Source: JBCBSS01 sp039819065
GTDB taxonomy: Bacteria > Bacteroidota > Bacteroidia > Cytophagales > Cyclobacteriaceae
Length of the DNA stretch: 36,836 bases
Assembly: GCA_039819065.1 (NCBI GenBank)
Contig: JBCBSS010000077.1
Location: forward strand, 1-36,836
Direction: 5' to 3'
Part shown: positions 6,477 to 14,653 of the stretch, piece after piece
Position numbering within the stretch: position 1 is the first letter of the stretch
Layout: the number at the start of each line of letters is the position of its first letter
Notes under the pieces: generated by a model
The model's input: the letters and a program-made list of their open reading frames with translations, nothing else
Told to the model about the DNA's origin: nothing
The model's database searches: none
Made by a program: the position numbers and the translations under genes

Positions 6477-8336
6477 CTAGATACGTTCTGGCGCCAGCTC
6501 CCATGTTTCAGGAGACCTCCAAAGGCTTGAGAGTAATAACTCACGCATGAAGGTGAATTCCTTAGGAAGTTTGTCGTACATTTTTTCGAAGAGTTCTTCG
6601 TGTCCAAGTACTTCTTGTTTCCACTGTTCTCTGTCGATCTCCATGATCTCATCGAACTTCTCTACAGGGAAATCAAGTCCTTCCCAAGTGATATCCTGGT
6701 AAGTAGGCATCCAACCGATTGGGCTCTCAACTGCCCCGGCGTTTCCGCGTACTCTATTGATGATCCATTCTAAAACTCTCATGTTTTCACCGAATCCTGG
6801 CCATTGGAAATTACCTTCTTGGTCCTTTCTGAACCAGTTTACAACGAACATTCTTGGAGGATTGGCGAGTGATCGACCGAACTGTAACCAGTGGTTGAAG
6901 TAGTCCGCCATGTTGTAACCGCAGAATGGCAGCATTGCGAATGGGTCTCTCCTGACTTTACCTACCTGCCCGAAAGCAGCAGCAGTCATTTCAGATCCGA
7001 TGGTTGAGGCAGCGTATACACCAGAGTTCCAGTTAGAGGCTTGGTATACTAGAGGAACGGTAGTACTTCTCCTACCTCCCACGATGAATGCGCTGATCGG
7101 CACACCTTGAGGGTCCTCCCAGTTTTCATCGATACTTGGGCATTGACTGGCAGGGCAAGTAAACCTTGCATTAGGGTGGGCTACTTTGTCACCTTTAGAA
7201 GAGTCATGTACTTCACCGTGCCAGTTGATAGTACCTTCAGGCATTTCGCTATCTATACCTTCCCACCAAACATCTCCATCAGGAGTAATACCAACGTTTG
7301 TGAAAATACTGTTGGCCTTGATGGTTTCCATCGCGTTTGGATTGGTCTTGTAATTAGTACCCGGTGCTACACCAAAGTATCCAGCTTCAGGGTTGATGGC
7401 ATAAAGCCTACCGTCTGGTCCAGGCTTGATCCAGGCGATATCATCACCTACCGTACTGATTTCCCATCCTTCAAATCCCTTAGGAGGGATGATCATGGCA
7501 AAGTTAGTTTTACCACATGCACTAGGGAATGCAGCAGCTACGTAGGTTTTTTCTCCTTCAGGATTCTTAGCGCCAAGGATTAGCATGTGCTCTGCCAACC
7601 ATCCTTCGTCACGCGCCATCACAGAAGCTATACGAAGTGCGAAGCATTTTTTACCTAGAAGGGCATTACCACCGTATCCTGATCCATAAGAAACAATGCT
7701 TCTTTCTTCAGGATAGTGGACTATATATTTAACAGTAGGGTTGCATGGCCACTTGGCATCTTCTTGTCCGGGCTCTAGAGGAGCACCTACCGTGTGTAGA
7801 CATTTGATGAATTCACCGTTTTCTCCTAGCTGATCCAGTGCAGCCTTTCCCATGCGTGTCATGATACGCATGTTGACAACCACATATTCAGAGTCAGTGA
7901 TTTCTACACCAACCTGTGAGATAGGAGAACCGAGAGGTCCCATGCAGAATGGTATGACATACATGGTGCGTCCTTTCATACAACCTTCGAAAAGACCATC
8001 CAAAGTGGCTTTCATTTCTTTAGGCTCCATCCAGTTGTTAGTAGGACCGGCGTCTTCTTTTCTGCGGCTACAGATAAATGTTTTATCCTCTACTCTAGCC
8101 ACATCACTTGGATCTGAGAAACAAGCAAAGCTATTAGGTCTTTTTTCAGGGTTTAGACGAACAAAGGTTCCTTTATCAACTAACTTCTGTGTGAATGTAT
8201 TATACTCTTCTTCAGAGCCGTCGCACCAGTAGATTTCTTCGGGTTGGCATTTGGCGGCTACTTCAGCTACCCATTGTCTGAGTGCTTTATGCTTCACCTC
8301 CAGCTGGTCTTCTGTCGATTTTGTCATGACTTCCAT
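6477..8336 (-). CDS. pckG: Phosphoenolpyruvate carboxykinase (GTP)
   Basis: This 619-aa enzyme converts oxaloacetate and GTP to phosphoenolpyruvate, CO2 and GDP in the cytoplasm, the entry step of gluconeogenesis. The length matches the GTP-dependent family (about 600-620 aa) rather than the ATP-dependent one (about 530). The hallmark kinase-1a loop is present at about residues 268-280 (AAAFPSACGKTNFAM), including the hyper-reactive cysteine of the family. Other conserved blocks are MGPLGSPISQVGVEITDS, YGSGYGGNALLGKKC with catalytic and metal-contacting residues, the kinase-2 segment VGDDIAWIKPG, and FIVGGRRSTTVPLVYQA. The start could be the first or fourth codon (MEVM). It is monocistronic, with a strong terminator after it and a 533-base control region before it. 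It appears complete, and no anomaly is seen. Confidence 0.97.
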   Translation of the reverse strand: MEVMTKSTEDQLEVKHKALRQWVAEVAAKCQPEEIYWCDGSEEEYNTFTQKLVDKGTFVRLNPEKRPNSFACFSDPSDVARVEDKTFICSRRKEDAGPTNNWMEPKEMKATLDGLFEGCMKGRTMYVIPFCMGPLGSPISQVGVEITDSEYVVVNMRIMTRMGKAALDQLGENGEFIKCLHTVGAPLEPGQEDAKWPCNPTVKYIVHYPEERSIVSYGSGYGGNALLGKKCFALRIASVMARDEGWLAEHMLILGAKNPEGEKTYVAAAFPSACGKTNFAMIIPPKGFEGWEISTVGDDIAWIKPGPDGRLYAINPEAGYFGVAPGTNYKTNPNAMETIKANSIFTNVGITPDGDVWWEGIDSEMPEGTINWHGEVHDSSKGDKVAHPNARFTCPASQCPSIDENWEDPQGVPISAFIVGGRRSTTVPLVYQASNWNSGVYAASTIGSEMTAAAFGQVGKVRRDPFAMLPFCGYNMADYFNHWLQFGRSLANPPRMFVVNWFRKDQEGNFQWPGFGENMRVLEWIINRVRGNAGAVESPIGWMPTYQDITWEGLDFPVEKFDEIMEIDREQWKQEVLGHEELFEKMYDKLPKEFTFMRELLLSSLWRSPETWELAPERI

Positions 8337-8869
8337 AGTGAGTTTCTTAAAGTGACAATTAATTTCAGCAGTGAAAGTAGTCGCAGATATAAAATCTGAT
8401 TATGATGATCGTCATAAGGAGACGTGCACTTTGTCAGATACTATCAAAAATCGATTTTTGCAAACGATAGCGGTAGAAGAAAGCAGTATTTGGCAACTTC
8501 TTAGGCCACAACTTTCAGCTTGGATAGTCACTCCTAAACTTCATTTTGGCCAATAGGAAGGGGTTAATTCCCCTGCCATCACTATGAGTAGATTAAGCGT
8601 GTCAAGCTGACCACCCCATCATCTCATCTTTTTTAATCACTTCATAGTCAGTCGTTTGACCTCAGCTCTCCCAATGACCATTAGCAGAAAAATTAATGAT
8701 CTATGATGTACAGCATTAGGAAATTTTGATTAACTTTTGATAACAGTAGGGTAGTAGAATCCTGCTGTGGAATAACAAATTACTTTAATGTGTGGCAATA
8801 ATTAGACAAAAAGACTTTTGACACATTCTTGCGGCCATTATACTTTTTTTAATTATCAATACTAAAATC
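8337..8869. other. Intergenic region between divergent pckG and the RRM gene
   Basis: These 533 bases hold the upstream regions of two divergent genes. The promoter of the RRM gene is recognisable at 8817-8848. On the pckG side a -7-like TACTTTCA is visible on the minus strand near 8375-8382, but no -33 box sits at the right distance. A 61-codon open frame at 8371-8556 does not look like a real protein. No RNA structure was recognised. Confidence 0.5.
8817..8848 (+). promoter_or_regulatory. Bacteroidota-type promoter of the RRM gene
   Basis: A -33 TTTG (8817-8820) and a -7 TACTTTTT (8841-8848, seven of eight matches to TAnnTTTG) are separated by 20 bases, the spacing expected for the Bacteroidota primary sigma factor. 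The ATG follows about 20 bases after the -7 box. Confidence 0.7.
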
Positions 8870-9115
8870 ATGAACATTTTCGTAGCAAAACTCAGCTCAA
8901 ACACAACCAGCCAAGATTTAAAGGACATTTTCGAACAATTTGGTGAAGTATCGTCAGCCAAAGTAATTATGGATAGAGACACCCAACGCTCCAAAGGATA
9001 TGGATTCGTTGAAATGGATGACGACAACGCAGCAGAAGCCGCCATTAGAGAGCTTAACGAGTCTGAAGTTGATGGTAGAAATATCGTCGTCAAGAAAGCC
9101 AGACCAAAAGAATAG
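8870..9115 (+). CDS. RNA recognition motif (RRM) RNA-binding protein
   Basis: This 81-aa protein is a single RRM domain of the kind found in Bacteroidota and cyanobacteria. RNP2 is at the start (NIFVAKL, residues 2-8) and RNP1 is KGYGFVEM (residues about 42-49); the beta-alpha-beta-beta-alpha-beta order is complete and ends in a basic tail (VVKKARPKE). It binds single-stranded RNA, with probable roles in post-transcriptional control or cold response, but the target cannot be read from sequence. It has its own promoter and a strong terminator, so it is a single-gene unit. The small size and lack of a glycine-rich tail distinguish it from most cyanobacterial Rbp proteins. Confidence 0.93.
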   Translation: MNIFVAKLSSNTTSQDLKDIFEQFGEVSSAKVIMDRDTQRSKGYGFVEMDDDNAAEAAIRELNESEVDGRNIVVKKARPKE

Positions 9116-9156
9116 ATCAACCTTTTAAACATATATTGTTCATTAATTATCAATCT

Positions 9157-9182
9157 AAAGCGGGGTCACCCGCTTTTTTTTC
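9157..9182 (+). terminator. Intrinsic terminator of the RRM gene
   Basis: AAAGCGGG (9157-9164) pairs with CCCGCTTT (9169-9176) around a GTCA tetraloop and runs into T residues up to 9181. It begins 41 bases after the stop codon. Confidence 0.92.
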
Positions 9183-9316
9183 TTTCAGTCAGACAAGAAA
9201 TCTCACTCCACTTACGCCTCATGCTACCACCTGAGCAATACACTTTCTATTTGAAGAGTAGCTCTAATATTAAAACGCTATGTGTTAATACCTTTCCATA
9301 ACAATGTGATAAAGAC

Positions 9317-9355
9317 AAAAAAAGAGGCAGTCTCCCTAGGGGAAACATGCCTCTT
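9317..9355 (-). terminator. Terminator of the SDR oxidoreductase gene
   Basis: AAGAGGCA (9322-9329) pairs with TGCCTCTT (9348-9355). On the minus strand the stem is followed by a T run (A residues 9317-9323 on the plus strand). It lies 40 bases after the stop of the SDR gene at 9395, and faces the RRM gene's terminator. Confidence 0.8.
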
Positions 9356-9394
9356 ACTAGCCAGTTTGGGACGGGCAATTATCTTTATATGTGC

Positions 9395-10162
9395 TTAGTT
9401 ACGTCCTGCAATCACACCTCCATCTACATCCCAGATGGCACCAGTCACCCAAGACGATTGATCTGAAAGTAAGAAAAGAATAGCGTCTGCAACGTCAACT
9501 GCTTTCCCGTTTCGACCTATCGGATGAAACCCGTGAAAGTTTTGAAGAGAAGCTGCTGCTTCATCCTTTCCACCAAAAACGGCTTCATACACGGGTGTTT
9601 CAACCACGGCGGGAGAAACTGCATTCACTCGAATATTATCATCGGCCAGTTCCATCGCTAAGTGCTGGGTCAATGAATGTAAACCAGCTTTTTGCATAGA
9701 ATAGGCAGAAGATGGCGTTGCTTTTACAGCTTGCTTTGCCCACATAGATCCAACATTCACTATGGCGCCACCGCCGGAGGCTTTCATTACTTTAGCTGCA
9801 GCTTGTGTAATGAAGTAGAAACCTCTATTAAGGTCTAAGTAAGCATCATAATCTTCTACTGTATGCTCTAAGAAAGGCTTAGGTAAGAATATGCCAGAAG
9901 CGTTTACCAGGTAATCAACATTGTCTAAGCCACCGATAGTATTAATTAATCCTTGTACCTCATCGGCATTAGTGATATCAACCTTATGAGTCACTAGCGT
10001 ACCTGAACCGGTCACATTGCTTTCTACATCCTGTAATTTTTGTGGGTTAGTACCTACAACATGGACTGTTGCACCTCCTTCTACCAAACCTTGCGCAGTA
10101 GCTCTGCCTATTCCACTACTACCACCTACTATAATCGCTGTTTTGTTTTCGAATTTTGACAT
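9395..10162 (-). CDS. SDR-family NAD(P)-dependent oxidoreductase
   Basis: This 255-aa classical short-chain dehydrogenase/reductase is cytoplasmic. The dinucleotide-binding motif is VGGSSGIGRA (residues about 12-21), followed by the NAS motif (VNASG, the usual NAG position), and the catalytic YxxxK appears as AYSMQK with the preceding serine in TPSSAYS. The C-terminus has the usual WVTGAIWDVDGG block. The substrate cannot be assigned; such enzymes reduce or oxidise small alcohols, ketones or quinones. Upstream by 61 bases on the same strand is a TetR regulator, and both genes carry nearly the same palindromic operator, so the SDR is very probably the regulator's target. Induction by a small electrophilic or aromatic compound would fit similar TetR-SDR pairs but is inference. 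Confidence 0.93.
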   Translation of the reverse strand: MSKFENKTAIIVGGSSGIGRATAQGLVEGGATVHVVGTNPQKLQDVESNVTGSGTLVTHKVDITNADEVQGLINTIGGLDNVDYLVNASGIFLPKPFLEHTVEDYDAYLDLNRGFYFITQAAAKVMKASGGGAIVNVGSMWAKQAVKATPSSAYSMQKAGLHSLTQHLAMELADDNIRVNAVSPAVVETPVYEAVFGGKDEAAASLQNFHGFHPIGRNGKAVDVADAILFLLSDQSSWVTGAIWDVDGGVIAGRN

Positions 10163-10167
10163 TGGTT

Positions 10168-10205
10168 TAAATATAGTTTAAAATAAAACATACAGACAAG
10201 TCTGT
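10168..10205 (-). promoter_or_regulatory. SDR promoter with TetR operator
   Basis: The palindrome ACAGAC-aa-GTCTGT lies at 10192-10205. On the minus strand the TTG inside it serves as the -33 box, with TATATTTA (10168-10175) as a -7 box 21 bases further on. A repressor bound here would cover the -33 element. The same palindrome recurs upstream of the TetR gene. Confidence 0.75.
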
Positions 10206-10223
10206 TTACAATATTGAAAATTT

Positions 10224-10778
10224 TTATAATAATAGTTCTGCCATCTGACGCGCTTCAACTATCGGCCAATCCTCTTGGTGAAGATAGCTCTCAGCTACAG
10301 CTCCCTCATACAACAAATATATTTTCCGAGCTAGTGTCTGGGAATCAGCAACGGTCAGGTTTTCTTCAATTATCTTCTGGATATAGGCTTTTAAGCCGTT
10401 TTTCTGTTTGACAATCTCTGATCTGATAACCTGATTGTCCTTAGGGATTTCAGACATGGTATTGATGCACCAACAACCCCTGAACTCCTTGGTAGTAAAA
10501 AACTCCCCTAGGTAGTCGAATACGGCTAACACTTTCGCTTTTCCTTCATCTGCATTTTCGACGCGGTCTTTCAGTAGCGTATTAAAATGTCCTTCCATTT
10601 TCTGGAGGTAAGCTATGCACAAGTCTTCCTTGGTCCTGAAGTGGGCATACATACTTGCTTTGGCCACTTCGGCTTTATCGATCACCTCGTTAATGCCCGT
10701 ATTGTTGTAACCTTTATCGTAGAAAAGGTCTGCTGCGGTATTGATTAATCTGTCTCGAACCGAAATCTTTTCTTTCAT
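10224..10778 (-). CDS. TetR/AcrR-family transcriptional regulator
   Basis: This 184-aa protein has an N-terminal TetR helix-turn-helix: RLINTAADLFYDKGYNNTGINEVIDKAEVAKASMYAHFRTKEDL (read in parts, residues about 10-53), where the tryptic pattern AxxLFxxKGYxxTxI and the recognition helix KASMYAHF are diagnostic. The C-terminal helical ligand-binding domain is divergent as usual, and includes a WCINTMSEIP segment whose Cys and Trp could contact a ligand. The gene lies upstream of the SDR gene in the same direction. Its own promoter contains the operator AACAGAC-aa-GTCTGTT, so it is probably autorepressed. The inducer is unknown. The closest recognised relatives by pattern are YxaF/LmrA-like regulators, but this is not certain. 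Confidence 0.92.
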   Translation of the reverse strand: MKEKISVRDRLINTAADLFYDKGYNNTGINEVIDKAEVAKASMYAHFRTKEDLCIAYLQKMEGHFNTLLKDRVENADEGKAKVLAVFDYLGEFFTTKEFRGCWCINTMSEIPKDNQVIRSEIVKQKNGLKAYIQKIIEENLTVADSQTLARKIYLLYEGAVAESYLHQEDWPIVEARQMAELLL

Positions 10779-10782
10779 AATT

Positions 10783-10820
10783 CAAAGTTATGCGATAAAG
10801 ATTAAACAGACAAGTCTGTT
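10783..10820 (-). promoter_or_regulatory. TetR autoregulated promoter with operator
   Basis: On the minus strand a perfect -7 box TAACTTTG (10783-10790) lies 20 bases downstream of TTG, which is inside the palindrome AACAGAC-aa-GTCTGTT (10805-10820). The start codon at 10778 follows the -7 box by only 4 bases, so the transcript may be leaderless or nearly so. Confidence 0.75.
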
Positions 10821-10980
10821 CATTTTTTTATCATTTCTTTCAAATGGCTCGTCGGGGCTATCGCCGTATTCACCTTCTATAATATGGAGGTCGCCTAAAA
10901 AAAGCATGCTACGATGGGCCAACTTATAATTTTACCTTCAAGTAAATCTCATTGATCTACTTGCAGTTTGGCCACTGTTT

Positions 10981-11015
10981 AGAGCACGTTGTTCCCAACG
11001 TGCTCTTTCTTTTCC
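10981..11015 (+). terminator. Strong terminator-like hairpin without an assigned gene
   Basis: AGAGCACGTTG (10981-10991) and CAACGTGCTCT (10996-11006) form a perfect 11-bp stem with a 4-base loop, followed by TTCTTTTCC. It looks like a plus-strand terminator, yet no plus-strand gene lies between 9115 and it. It could end a small RNA or act as an attenuator in the leader of the FIST operon. Confidence 0.6.
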
Positions 11016-11123
11016 TAATCAGGAAACAAATTCCAAATTTGGGAAAGGCAAAGCCTAAAAATCCACCTCACGCACCAATAGGTGGTTTGGCACAAAATTT
11101 TCCCTCCATTGATATTTTTTGCG

Positions 11124-12245
11124 ATGTACTGTGCTTCTCAAAACATAGAATCTACCATTAACAGCATACTCAAAGTAGTCAGCGCTCCGAATGAGGCTGT
11201 GTTAATCATGCTGGCTGAAAAAAGTGCGGATTTATTCCAGCCCTTACAAGAAGCACTTAATGAAGCTAATATCTTGTTTTTCGGGGGTATCTTCCCTTCT
11301 CTCATTGATGGCAAATCTATGCACGATGAGGGGCTTGTGTTTGAAGTAATACCAGTATATACCCGCCCTCAAATCATTCAAGACTTAGACAAAGAAAACT
11401 TTCGAATTCCTGACTTCAGGAATCTCACCAATAATAACGACCGTATTTGGTCGGCCATTACATTCGTTGATGGCCTAACCGAAAATATCGGCGCATTCCT
11501 TTCGAAAATATTTTATGAATTCGGTAATCGAGCTACCTACTTCGGAGGTGGTGCCGGATCAGCATCTTTCGTAAAGCGTCCTTGTGTTTTTTCAAACGAG
11601 GGCTGTTTTCAGGATGCGGCAGTAATATGCTTCATTGACATGGATATTAGTGTGAGTTCAGGGCATGGATGGGAGAAAGTAGCCGGCCCCTTAATTGCCA
11701 CTAAAACCAACAAAAACATTATTTCCGAATTGAATTGGGAAAATGCCTTCGAGGTGTATAAAAGGGCCATTTCGCAGAGCTGTCAACTTGATATCAATTC
11801 GCAGAATTTTTTCGATATCGCTAAGTCCCACCCAGTAGCCATTAGAAAAGAAGAAGCTGAAAATGTCGTTAGGGACCCAATTGCTGTCAATGAAAATGGC
11901 GAACTTATATGTGTCGGAGAAATAGCAGAGAATTCTATTCTAGACCTACTAGAAGGTAATGAACAGGCACTTATATCATCAGCTGCCAAAGTTACTGGCA
12001 ACGCATTCAAGAGTCGTGAGTCTTCACCTCAATCATGCTTGGTAGCCAGTTGTATTTCGCGCGCCTTATACTTAGGCGAAAGATATGAAAAGGAGCTAGA
12101 GGCGATGGAACAAAAAGCATTGGAGATTGAACCTAAAAGTGTTTTACAAGGTGCATTGACATTGGGAGAAATATCGTCTCAAAGGAACGGGTACCTTGAA
12201 TTTTTTAATAAAACCACTGTAGTAGCCGCGTTGTATGACAAATAG
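11124..12245 (+). CDS. FIST-domain signal-sensing protein
   Basis: This is a 373-aa cytoplasmic FIST protein (FIST_N followed by FIST_C). The N-terminal part has the typical IEST..., VLIMLAEK and NILFFGGIFPSLI segments; the centre has YFGGGAGSASF and the C-terminal half VRDPIAVNENGELICVGEI. FIST proteins sense small ligands, and one group (NosP) binds haem and nitric oxide and controls a neighbouring histidine kinase. No membrane segment is seen. I choose ATG 11124 because the family starts there; the frame is open upstream to 11082. The end overlaps the histidine kinase start by 11 bases, which indicates translational coupling and direct partnership. Whether this one binds haem cannot be judged from sequence alone. 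Confidence 0.88.
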   Translation: MYCASQNIESTINSILKVVSAPNEAVLIMLAEKSADLFQPLQEALNEANILFFGGIFPSLIDGKSMHDEGLVFEVIPVYTRPQIIQDLDKENFRIPDFRNLTNNNDRIWSAITFVDGLTENIGAFLSKIFYEFGNRATYFGGGAGSASFVKRPCVFSNEGCFQDAAVICFIDMDISVSSGHGWEKVAGPLIATKTNKNIISELNWENAFEVYKRAISQSCQLDINSQNFFDIAKSHPVAIRKEEAENVVRDPIAVNENGELICVGEIAENSILDLLEGNEQALISSAAKVTGNAFKSRESSPQSCLVASCISRALYLGERYEKELEAMEQKALEIEPKSVLQGALTLGEISSQRNGYLEFFNKTTVVAALYDK

Positions 12246-14643
12246 TGAATATCATAGTATTACGGACGATGTCCTTTTGCTCTATGAGCTTTCCTTGAGT
12301 ATAGGTAAATCACTGGATCTGACCATGAACTGTCAGGAGTTTATCAATACCTTGATGTCCAGAAAAAACCTGGACTTTGCTTCGGTCTGGATTAAGAATG
12401 ATTATTTGAGTGATGATACATCACGAGAGGGTTACAGAAGGTATTATGCGATACCGAACTATAATCACAATTCAGTCCATATTCCATTGGCCAATCCTAT
12501 CATAGAAAAACTGGCCACACAAGATATCATATGCTATAATACAGAAGTACCTGCTGATAAACCAAACATAGTCGACAAGAGCCTGGGCAAAGGTAGTTAT
12601 GCCTTCTTCAGGTTAGGTGATATAGGATTTCTGATGTTGTTTACGTCAGAAGCGGGAGATCGATTATGTGAGAAAAAGGTAAATCAGCTCAAGGCAGTAG
12701 TCGGCAAGTTTGAACATGCCATAGAGGGTTGCCTGGCCCATCAAAAGGTACAACAGAAGATAGAGGAGAGCGCCAAAGCAGAAGAGGAGCTTAAGTCTGT
12801 AGCCTTATTCCCCGAAGAAAATCCAAACCCCATTCTACGAATAGCCCATTCAGGTGAAATCATGTATTTCAACAGGGCTTCAGAATACCTTGTAGAGCAT
12901 CTTGATCTGACATTGGGCGGAATGCTGCCCGTAGTTCTATTCAAACAGATATTAATGGCTTTGATGGGCAGGGATAGCAACGAGATTGAGGTATCGGTTA
13001 ATGATCGATACTTCACGTTTGAGCTTATCTCGATGAAGGAGTCCGACTACATTAACATTTATGCACGGGACATCACTTCGAAAAAGAAGGCGCAAAGTGC
13101 TTTGGTGCAAAGCGAGGCCAGATACCGACAATTGGTAGAAGTAGCTAACGACATCATCTACACCATTGATAACGACGGTTATTTCACCTATGTCAATCCA
13201 GTAGCATCTCATAAAATGGGGATGAACGAAAAAGAAATTATTGGCAGGCATTTCACTGAATTAGTAAGAAAAGACCGTGTCAAAGAGCTAGTCGGTTTTT
13301 ACAAAAACCAGTTGACCAAAAAGCTATCTGCCACCTACCTGGAATTCCCTGCTGTAACTTATGATGGACGGGAAATATGGCTCGGCCAAAACGTTCAAGC
13401 CATAGAAGAGGATAATAAAATCGTCGGTTTCACGGCAGTGGCCAGGGATATTAGTGATAGAGTCAAAACCCAGGAATTGCTCAAACGCAGTGAAGAAAAG
13501 TATCGTGGCATCATAGAAAATATGAAACTTGGCCTATTGGAGGTCGACTTAGAGGAAAAGATAAAGTACGCCAACCAATCCTTCTGTCAGATTACAGGAT
13601 ATGATCTCAAAGAACTTATTGGCAAAAAAGCTTCCGATATATTCTTGCCCAATCATACGCCTTCCAAAGGAGAGTTACTGAAACAAAATGAAAGCAGGCA
13701 GAAAGGACAATCGAGTGTCTATGAGATCAAGCTCAATAGAAAGGGCGGCAAGGAAATATGGGCGATGATCAGTGGTGCGCCAGTTTACGATGAATACGGC
13801 AGTGTAAAAGGATCAGTGGGCATTCATGTAGATATTACGGAGAGAAAGGATTACGAGACAGAAATAAAAAAGGCACTGAAGAAAGAGAAGGAGTTAAACG
13901 AGCTTAAATCAAGGTTCGTATCTATGACTTCCCATGAGTTCCGTACGCCTCTCACCACCATACAAACCAATGCAGAACTGATTGCTTTCCAATTGGAGGG
14001 CCTCGAACTGCAGAACAAACCACGGTTGGAACGCAACATAGAACGCATTTCTTCCGAAATCCATCGATTGGTCAACCTGATGAACGACATACTGGTTCTA
14101 GGTAAATTAGAATCTGGTAAAATACGATTCGAGCCAATTAGTACCGACCTTGAGCAATTGTGCAATGAGGTTATTGACGAGTCATTCTCTAACGAGACTG
14201 ACGGCAGAAAGGTCGAATTCGCCGTTCAAGGCCGCAGACAAGATATTAACATTGACCCCAACATATTCTCACATATAATCACCAACCTATTAGCTAATAG
14301 TTTTAAATATTCTAAGGGCAAAAGCAATCCAAGATTATGCCTTAACTATCAAGCTAAAGGCGTCCAGCTTCGCTTCATCGATGAAGGTATTGGCATTCCA
14401 GCGGAAGAGCAAAGCCAATTATTTGATTCGTTTTTTCGCGCTACCAACGTAAGCAATCTTCCAGGAACCGGGCTTGGCCTTTCAATAGTCAAGCAATTCG
14501 TAGAGATGCACAAAGGAAGCATATCCTTAACCAGTGAAGTGAATCACGGAACTGAATTCAAAATCATCATACCCCAGATCAAACCCCCAGAAGAAAAACC
14601 AAAAAGCGTCAAAAGCAAAACAAAAGTGAAGGTTATGGTCTAA
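12235..14643 (+). CDS. Cytoplasmic multi-PAS sensor histidine kinase
   Basis: This 802-aa kinase has no membrane segment. Residues 1-180 look GAF-like. PAS domains follow at about 190-285, 295-415 (NDIIYTIDNDGYFTYVNPVA) and 420-540 (GLLEVDLEEKIKYANQSFCQITGYD). The HisKA domain has SMTSHEFRTPL with phosphoacceptor His567, and the HATPase_c domain has the N-box NLLANSFKYS and G-box GTGLGLSIVKQF. The C-terminus ends in a basic tail (KPKSVKSKTKVKV). The gene overlaps the FIST gene and is followed within 10 bases by a receiver protein, so FIST sensor, kinase and regulators form one operon. The likely mode, by analogy with NosP/kinase pairs, is that the FIST protein modulates kinase activity while PAS/GAF domains sense a second cue. 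Confidence 0.95.
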   Translation: MTNSEYHSITDDVLLLYELSLSIGKSLDLTMNCQEFINTLMSRKNLDFASVWIKNDYLSDDTSREGYRRYYAIPNYNHNSVHIPLANPIIEKLATQDIICYNTEVPADKPNIVDKSLGKGSYAFFRLGDIGFLMLFTSEAGDRLCEKKVNQLKAVVGKFEHAIEGCLAHQKVQQKIEESAKAEEELKSVALFPEENPNPILRIAHSGEIMYFNRASEYLVEHLDLTLGGMLPVVLFKQILMALMGRDSNEIEVSVNDRYFTFELISMKESDYINIYARDITSKKKAQSALVQSEARYRQLVEVANDIIYTIDNDGYFTYVNPVASHKMGMNEKEIIGRHFTELVRKDRVKELVGFYKNQLTKKLSATYLEFPAVTYDGREIWLGQNVQAIEEDNKIVGFTAVARDISDRVKTQELLKRSEEKYRGIIENMKLGLLEVDLEEKIKYANQSFCQITGYDLKELIGKKASDIFLPNHTPSKGELLKQNESRQKGQSSVYEIKLNRKGGKEIWAMISGAPVYDEYGSVKGSVGIHVDITERKDYETEIKKALKKEKELNELKSRFVSMTSHEFRTPLTTIQTNAELIAFQLEGLELQNKPRLERNIERISSEIHRLVNLMNDILVLGKLESGKIRFEPISTDLEQLCNEVIDESFSNETDGRKVEFAVQGRRQDINIDPNIFSHIITNLLANSFKYSKGKSNPRLCLNYQAKGVQLRFIDEGIGIPAEEQSQLFDSFFRATNVSNLPGTGLGLSIVKQFVEMHKGSISLTSEVNHGTEFKIIIPQIKPPEEKPKSVKSKTKVKVMV

Positions 14644-14653
14644 AGATAGAAGT

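Larger units (their letters stand above)
10779..11123. other. Intergenic region between divergent TetR and FIST genes
   Basis: These 345 bases hold the TetR operator/promoter and, at 10981-11006, a strong hairpin with no obvious gene to terminate. No reading frame in it looks real. The promoter of the downstream FIST operon is not recognisable. Confidence 0.5.

Noticed and set aside
7107..7583. A 158-codon plus-strand frame inside pckG
   Set aside because: It lies wholly antisense to a conserved enzyme and matches nothing recognisable; it is a shadow of pckG codon bias.
8371..8556. Plus-strand frame of 61 codons between pckG and the RRM gene
   Set aside because: It has no recognisable domain, lies within the pckG control region and lacks a plausible promoter or start context.
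10952..11161. A 69-codon plus-strand frame spanning the orphan hairpin
   Set aside because: It overlaps the FIST start in another frame and includes the terminator stem; no coding features.
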